The translations under genes and the position numbers were made by a program. From Actinomycetes bacterium (lineage in GTDB: Bacteria > Actinomycetota > Actinomycetes > Propionibacteriales > Propionibacteriaceae), in assembly GCA_023412435.1 (NCBI GenBank), contig JAEYNS010000034.1:1-8982 (forward strand): a stretch of 8,982 nt of DNA, written 5' to 3'. Shown here in pieces: positions 6,571 to 8,982 of this stretch; position 1 is the stretch's first letter; each line of letters opens with the position of its first letter. The notes under the pieces were generated by a model. It worked only from the letters and a program-made list of their open reading frames with translations. It searched no databases and had not been told where the DNA came from.

Positions 6571-7208
6571 CCGCCCGGTTGCCCGACGGCCGCCCGCTGC
6601 CGGGGCCGCTGGTACGCCTCGACCCGGTGACGGCCGGCGACCTGCCCGCCCTCGCCGCGATCCTTGCCGAGCCCGCGGTGTACACGGCCGGGTACGTGAT
6701 GCACCATCGTCCCGAGCCGGGCGCGGCCGCTCTCGCACAGGCCCGCCTGCTCTACCTCGACGCGCCCGTCCCCGACGGCCTGGGGCACGGCCGGGTGGTG
6801 TATGCCGTCCGGCTGGCCGCCGACTCCCGGCTCGGGGCCGCCGGGACTGTGGTGGGCACGTCCTCGCTCGGCGAGGCGGTGGTAGCGCACGAACGCGTCC
6901 AGCTGGGGTGGACGCTCTACCACCCCGCGGTGTGGGGGACTGCGGTCAACCCCGCGGCCAAGCTGCTGCTGCTGGAGCACTGCTTCGAGGACCTCGGCTA
7001 CGGCAGGGTGAAGCTGCAGACCGACCTCCGCAACACCCGCTCCCAGGCGGCGATCGCCCGGCTCGGAGCCACCAGGGAGGGCGTGCTGCGGCGCCACCTC
7101 CGCCGGGAGGACGGCAGCTTCCGCGACACGGTGGTGTTCTCGATCACCGTGGCGGACTGGCCGCGGGTCAGGGACGGGCTGCTGGGGCGACTCGCCGCCG
7201 TCGGTTGA
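6567..7208 (+). CDS. GNAT family N-acetyltransferase, RimJ/RimL-like
   Basis: A 213-aa acetyltransferase expected to move an acetyl group from acetyl-CoA to an amine on a protein or small molecule. The pattern is that of the Acetyltransf_3 group: an N-terminal LVRLDPVTAGDLPALAAIL, the VQLGWTLYHPAVWGTAVNPA segment (111-130) where acetyl-CoA loop residues sit, LLLLEHCFEDLGYGRVKLQT (133-152), NTRSQAAIARLGATREGVLR (156-175) and RDTVVFSIT near the end. In many relatives the loop reads WGxGYAxEA; here it is WGTAVNPAA, so the pyrophosphate loop departs from consensus. The start is GTG inside the regulator's stop (GTGA overlap), so it is translationally coupled to the two-component genes. The substrate is unknown. 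Confidence 0.87.
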   Translation: MTARLPDGRPLPGPLVRLDPVTAGDLPALAAILAEPAVYTAGYVMHHRPEPGAAALAQARLLYLDAPVPDGLGHGRVVYAVRLAADSRLGAAGTVVGTSSLGEAVVAHERVQLGWTLYHPAVWGTAVNPAAKLLLLEHCFEDLGYGRVKLQTDLRNTRSQAAIARLGATREGVLRRHLRREDGSFRDTVVFSITVADWPRVRDGLLGRLAAVG

Positions 7209-7258
7209 GCCGAGGCTCGGTTCCTGCGTTCTCCCGGAAACCCGTCGGTGATCGCGAC

Positions 7259-7279
7259 CCGAGGGCAATCTTCCCTCGG
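7259..7279 (+). terminator. Likely terminator hairpin after the GNAT gene
   Basis: CCGAGGG and CCCTCGG form a perfect 7-bp stem with a 7-nt loop (CAATCTT), 50 bases after the GNAT stop. No U-run follows, as is common in high-GC actinobacteria. A second small palindrome (CCGAG-G-CTCGG, 7210-7220) sits right after the stop. Confidence 0.5.
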
Positions 7280-7293
7280 CTACCCGTTTGGTA

Positions 7294-7326
7294 CCGGTTT
7301 GCGGACGGACAACCGGCTTCAGCCGG
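7294..7326. repeat. Overlapping small dyads upstream of the DUF2277 gene
   Basis: CCGGTT (7294-7299) pairs with AACCGG (7311-7316), and CCGGCT (7313-7318) pairs with AGCCGG (7321-7326). The second dyad covers the likely -35 region of the next gene, so it could be an operator or a chance GC-rich palindrome. Confidence 0.4.
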
Positions 7327-7346
7327 AGAGCCGGGCCACGTATCGT
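7318..7346 (+). promoter_or_regulatory. Promoter of the DUF2277 gene
   Basis: TTCAGC (7318-7323) as a weak -35, a 17-base spacer, and TATCGT (7341-7346) as -10. The -10 box ends six bases before the ATG at 7353, which points to a leaderless transcript. Confidence 0.5.
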
Positions 7347-7352
7347 CGGAGC

Positions 7353-7640
7353 ATGTGCCGCAACATCCATACCCTGCACAACTTCGAGCCGGCCGCCACC
7401 GCCGACGAGGTGCATGCCGCTGCGCTGCAGTACGTCCGCAAGATCGCCGGCACCACCAAGCCCTCGAAGGCCAATCAGGCGGCCTTCGACAAGGCGGTGG
7501 ACGAGGTCGCCCACATCACCCGACACCTGCTGGAGGACCTGGTCGCCACGACGCCGCCGAAGAACCGCGAGGTCGAGGCGGCCAAGGCCAGGGAGCGGGC
7601 GATCCGCTCAGGTCGCTACGCCACCGCCGAGGCCTCCTGA
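7353..7640 (+). CDS. DUF2277 family protein
   Basis: A 95-aa protein with the highly conserved start of this family: MCRNIHTLHNFEPAATADEV, then ALQYVRKIAGTTKPSKANQAAFDKAVDEVA and LEDLVATTPPKNREVEAAKARERA (in parts). The function of the family is not established; it is small, cytoplasmic and helical, with a conserved Cys-Arg-Asn at the N terminus. Members often have a conserved role inferred only by spread among actinobacteria and proteobacteria. Start choice: ATG 7353 gives the family's MCRNI start and is preceded by a leaderless promoter; an in-frame ATC/ATT-less extension to 7248 would read through the promoter and terminator. It appears to be a single-gene unit, converging on the sigma-like gene. 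Confidence 0.92.
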   Translation: MCRNIHTLHNFEPAATADEVHAAALQYVRKIAGTTKPSKANQAAFDKAVDEVAHITRHLLEDLVATTPPKNREVEAAKARERAIRSGRYATAEAS

Positions 7641-7684
7641 GCCGCGTTTGCCACCGGCCGCTGCGGGTATCACCATGCCGAGCC

Positions 7685-7701
7685 CGCGCGCCGGGCGCGC
7701 G
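7685..7701. terminator. GC hairpin between convergent genes
   Basis: CGCGCGC (7685-7691) and GCGCGCG (7695-7701) form a 7-bp stem with a 3-nt loop, 44 bases after the DUF2277 stop and 12 bases past the stop of the converging sigma-like gene. It could end transcription from both sides. There is no U-tract. Confidence 0.4.
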
Positions 7702-7712
7702 AGAGCCTGAAA

Positions 7713-8414
7713 TCACATCGCTGTAGTTATCCCCACTGTGGACAGTGCCTGTGGATAACTGACCCCCTCCCCCAGAACCTCAGCGTGCGCGGCCAGCCGG
7801 CGCACCGCTCGGTGGCACCGCTGGCGCAGCGCTGCCGGCGTCACCCCCAGCAGGACGGCCGCCCGGTCGCCGCTCAGCCCGTCGGCGTAGACCAGGCGGA
7901 GCGCCACGTGCGAGGGGGCGTCGAGCAGGGCCGCGCGCCGTGCCCTGGCCAGCAACAGCGCGGCGCTGCGCGCCGGCTCGGCTGGCCTGGCCCGCACCAG
8001 CGCGAGCCTTGCCGGGTCGACCGGGATGGCACGGGGTCGGGCGCGGACCCGCTTGGCGGCGTCCAGGGCAAGGTTGGCGGCGATCCGCGCCGGACGGCGG
8101 TGCAGCGGGTAACCGGCGATCCCAAGCCACAACTCACCGAGGTAGTCGTCGAGGTCGTGCTCGCGGTCGCGGGCTGCGTCGCGCACCGCACGGCCGAGCA
8201 TCGCCTGCAGCACCACCCGCCAGGCGGTGGGTTCCTCGCGGCGCAGCAGCGCGGCGAGAACGGCGTCGGGGTCGGCACGGATTGCGGCCAGCACCCCGGC
8301 CCGGTCGGTCAGCCCGGCCAGCGCCGGCTCCGCCGTCCAGCCGGCGGGGACCGGCAGGCGGGCCAGCTCTGCCCACTCGGAGTTCAGTCGGCCAAGCGTG
8401 GGATGAGGCGTCAT
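7713..8414 (-). CDS. Sigma-70-like (ECF-type) protein with region 4 HTH
   Basis: A 233-aa protein with the layout of a small sigma factor. Residues about 48-125 look like region 2: a helical stretch (AVLAALLRREEPTAWRVVLQ), then REHDLDDYLGELWLGIAGYP, where DDYLGELWL resembles the DLVQEVFLR core-binding helix, and ARIAANLALDAAKR. A basic linker follows. Region 4 spans about 154-208: ARRAALLDAPSHVALRLVYADGLSGDRAAVLLGVTPAALRQRCHRAVRRLA (in parts), a clear helix-turn-helix with the sigma-like LSGDRAAxLLGVTPAALRQRxxRAxRRL pattern. Region 2 is weaker than in true ECF factors, so it may be a diverged sigma or a regulator. The last 18 residues are encoded by a DnaA-box palindrome and are probably not a conserved part. 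No anti-sigma gene is next to it. ATG 8414 follows CAGGCT by six bases, a leaderless layout. Confidence 0.7.
   Translation of the reverse strand: MTPHPTLGRLNSEWAELARLPVPAGWTAEPALAGLTDRAGVLAAIRADPDAVLAALLRREEPTAWRVVLQAMLGRAVRDAARDREHDLDDYLGELWLGIAGYPLHRRPARIAANLALDAAKRVRARPRAIPVDPARLALVRARPAEPARSAALLLARARRAALLDAPSHVALRLVYADGLSGDRAAVLLGVTPAALRQRCHRAVRRLAAHAEVLGEGVSYPQALSTVGITTAM
7725..7760. repeat. Nested palindrome with three DnaA-box-like 9-mers
   Basis: AGTTATCC (7725-7732) and GGATAACT (7753-7760) are perfect inverted arms. Inside is a second palindrome, CACTG-TGGA-CAGTG (7734-7747). Within it are TTATCCCCA (7727-7735, plus strand, one mismatch to TTATCCACA), CTGTCCACA (7745-7737, minus strand, one mismatch to TTGTCCACA) and TTATCCACA (7758-7750, minus strand, a perfect consensus DnaA box). 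It lies in the last codons of the sigma-like gene. It could be a DnaA binding or titration site. Confidence 0.55.
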
Positions 8415-8420
8415 GCCCCC

Positions 8421-8426
8421 AGCCTG
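8421..8426 (-). promoter_or_regulatory. Candidate -10 of the sigma-like gene
   Basis: CAGGCT on the minus strand, six bases before the ATG at 8414, resembles the TAGGCT box of the 41-aa gene with one change at the first base. It is weak support for a leaderless start. Confidence 0.3.
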
Positions 8427-8433
8427 TGGCCCG

Positions 8434-8504
8434 GGTGTTGTCGGGAGTGTTGCCCGGCGTCAGGGCGGTGTTGCCGCGACGTTGTCCGGCTCACGGCGGG
8501 GTTG
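8434..8504. repeat. Degenerate ~33-bp tandem repeat with phased TGTTG motifs
   Basis: GGTGTTGTCGGGA (8434-8446) recurs as GGTGTTGCCGCGA (8467-8479; 11 of 13 identical), each followed by a second (T)GTTGyCCGGC-TCA block. The TTG cores fall at 8438, 8450, 8471, 8482 and 8502, with steps of 12, 21, 11 and 20 bases, close to whole helical turns. On the minus strand these read CAACA upstream of the sigma-like gene, from about 24 to 90 bases before its start. Confidence 0.6.
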
Positions 8505-8613
8505 CTAACAATTCGGTCACAGCACGGGACGGCAGGCGGTCGAAAACGATATCGGTCGTAGAGTTCGTCGTAGCACCCGGCTCTTGGTGGCCGTCCACAC
8601 CAACCCTGATCGC
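8505..8613. other. Non-coding spacer, nothing assigned
   Basis: Between the phased repeats and the terminator hairpin no convincing coding frame, promoter or RNA gene was seen. There are small repeats (TCGTAG at 8554-8559 and 8567-8572) of no clear meaning, and a local drop in GC around the GAAAACGATATC segment. Confidence 0.4.
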
Positions 8614-8648
8614 CCAGGGGGCTGCTCGGATATCCAGCAGCCCCCTGG
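8614..8648 (-). terminator. Strong 13-bp terminator hairpin
   Basis: CCAGGGGGCTGCT (8614-8626) and AGCAGCCCCCTGG (8636-8648) form a perfect 13-bp stem with a 9-nt loop containing GGATATCC. It lies 22 bases after the stop of the minus-strand gene at the right edge. The lack of a U-run is usual in actinobacteria. Confidence 0.75.
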
Positions 8649-8670
8649 TGCCATGTCGGGGACGCGTCGC

Positions 8671-8982
8671 TCAGCGGGCCCGATAGTTCTCCATCGCCCG
8701 GGCCAGGAAGTCGGCAAGCGCCCCGGTCTCGCCGTCGCGTCCGCCCCGCCCGATCTCGAGCACCGGGGGCGCGGGGGCGACCGTGACTCCGGTGAACCGG
8801 GCCAGGGGACCGCCCGAGGTCACCAGGTTGTAGAACTCGCGGCCCGGGCCGACCGCCAGGGTGCGGGCCGCGTTGATGTACCAGCCGACCAGCGGCGTCT
8901 TCACCCGCTGCCCGCCCAGCAGCGTGGCCTGGAGCGGCTCCGGGGCCAGCCCGCGCGCGGTCGCCTCCGCGACGAAGGCGTC
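8671..8982 (-). CDS. Hypothetical protein, C-terminal part (5' end outside window)
   Basis: The reading frame is open from the right edge to a TGA at 8671-8673, giving 103 C-terminal residues. Not recognised by family. Visible features: a GGQRVKTPLVGWYINAARTL segment, AVGPGREFYNLVTSGGPLAR (beta-rich, aromatic), a Pro/Val-rich stretch VTVAPAPPVLEIGRGG, and a helical end ADFLARAMENYRAR. There is no membrane segment in the visible part. A strong terminator follows it. The frame has the codon use of its neighbours, with G or C at most third positions, so it is very likely real. An internal GTG at 8904 is not the start, because the frame continues upstream with coding-like residues. Confidence 0.75.
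   Translation of the reverse strand, partial: DAFVAEATARGLAPEPLQATLLGGQRVKTPLVGWYINAARTLAVGPGREFYNLVTSGGPLARFTGVTVAPAPPVLEIGRGGRDGETGALADFLARAMENYRAR

Noticed and set aside
4666..6738. Long open frame on the minus strand (about 690 codons)
   Set aside because: It lies opposite the kinase, regulator and start of the GNAT gene, all of which have full conserved motifs; its composition is that of an antisense shadow.
8434..8504. Possible CRISPR-like repeats
   Set aside because: Only two degenerate copies with uneven spacing and no unique spacers, and no cas genes in the window.
7785..8561. 258-codon plus-strand frame opposite the sigma-like gene
   Set aside because: The minus-strand frame encodes a recognisable region 4 HTH; the plus-strand frame has no motif and no promoter.
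8614..8648. Possible insertion-sequence end or attachment site
   Set aside because: The 13-bp dyad sits just after a stop codon and is better explained as a terminator; no transposase or integrase is present.

Overview
This is high-GC DNA with actinobacterial gene content: small NarL-type two-component systems, LytR-CpsA-Psr proteins, DUF2277, and paired luciferase-like monooxygenase and FMN reductase genes. Several genes also look leaderless, with a TAnnnT-type -10 box ending 6-8 nt before the start codon. This suggests an actinomycete, perhaps near the Streptosporangiales, but the genus is a guess. The window is chromosome-like, with no insertion sequence, phage gene, tRNA, rRNA or CRISPR array.

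Layout, left to right. (1) Minus strand, cut by the window start: the N-terminal part of a GH39-type glycoside hydrolase with a clear WNEPN acid/base motif. (2) Diverging from it, a tight plus-strand operon: an FMN-dependent luciferase-like monooxygenase (CE1758 family), a MarR regulator, and the partner FMN reductase (CE1759 family). These probably form a two-component flavin monooxygenase with its regulator encoded between the two enzyme subunits. (3) A plus-strand 134-aa acidic protein of unknown function. (4) Minus strand: a 41-aa membrane miniprotein resembling the DLW-39 family, and upstream of it a membrane-anchored, LCP-like protein that lacks the usual LCP arginines. (5) Diverging from the LCP-like gene, a plus-strand operon: sensor histidine kinase, NarL-type response regulator and a GNAT acetyltransferase. 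The divergent promoter region carries a perfect 13-bp inverted repeat covering both predicted -10 boxes. (6) A plus-strand DUF2277 gene with its own leaderless promoter. (7) Minus strand: a sigma-70-like protein. Its 3' end overlaps a nested palindrome with three DnaA-box-like 9-mers, and its upstream region has helically phased TGTTG (CAACA) repeats. (8) A strong 13-bp terminator hairpin, then the C-terminal end of an unrecognised minus-strand gene cut by the window end.

The genes do not form one pathway. The most coherent units are the monooxygenase/MarR/reductase cassette and the divergent LCP-like / two-component pair. The least explained sequences are the DnaA-box palindrome, the phased repeats before the sigma-like gene, and the shared inverted repeat between the LCP-like and kinase genes. 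No clearly new multi-gene system was found.
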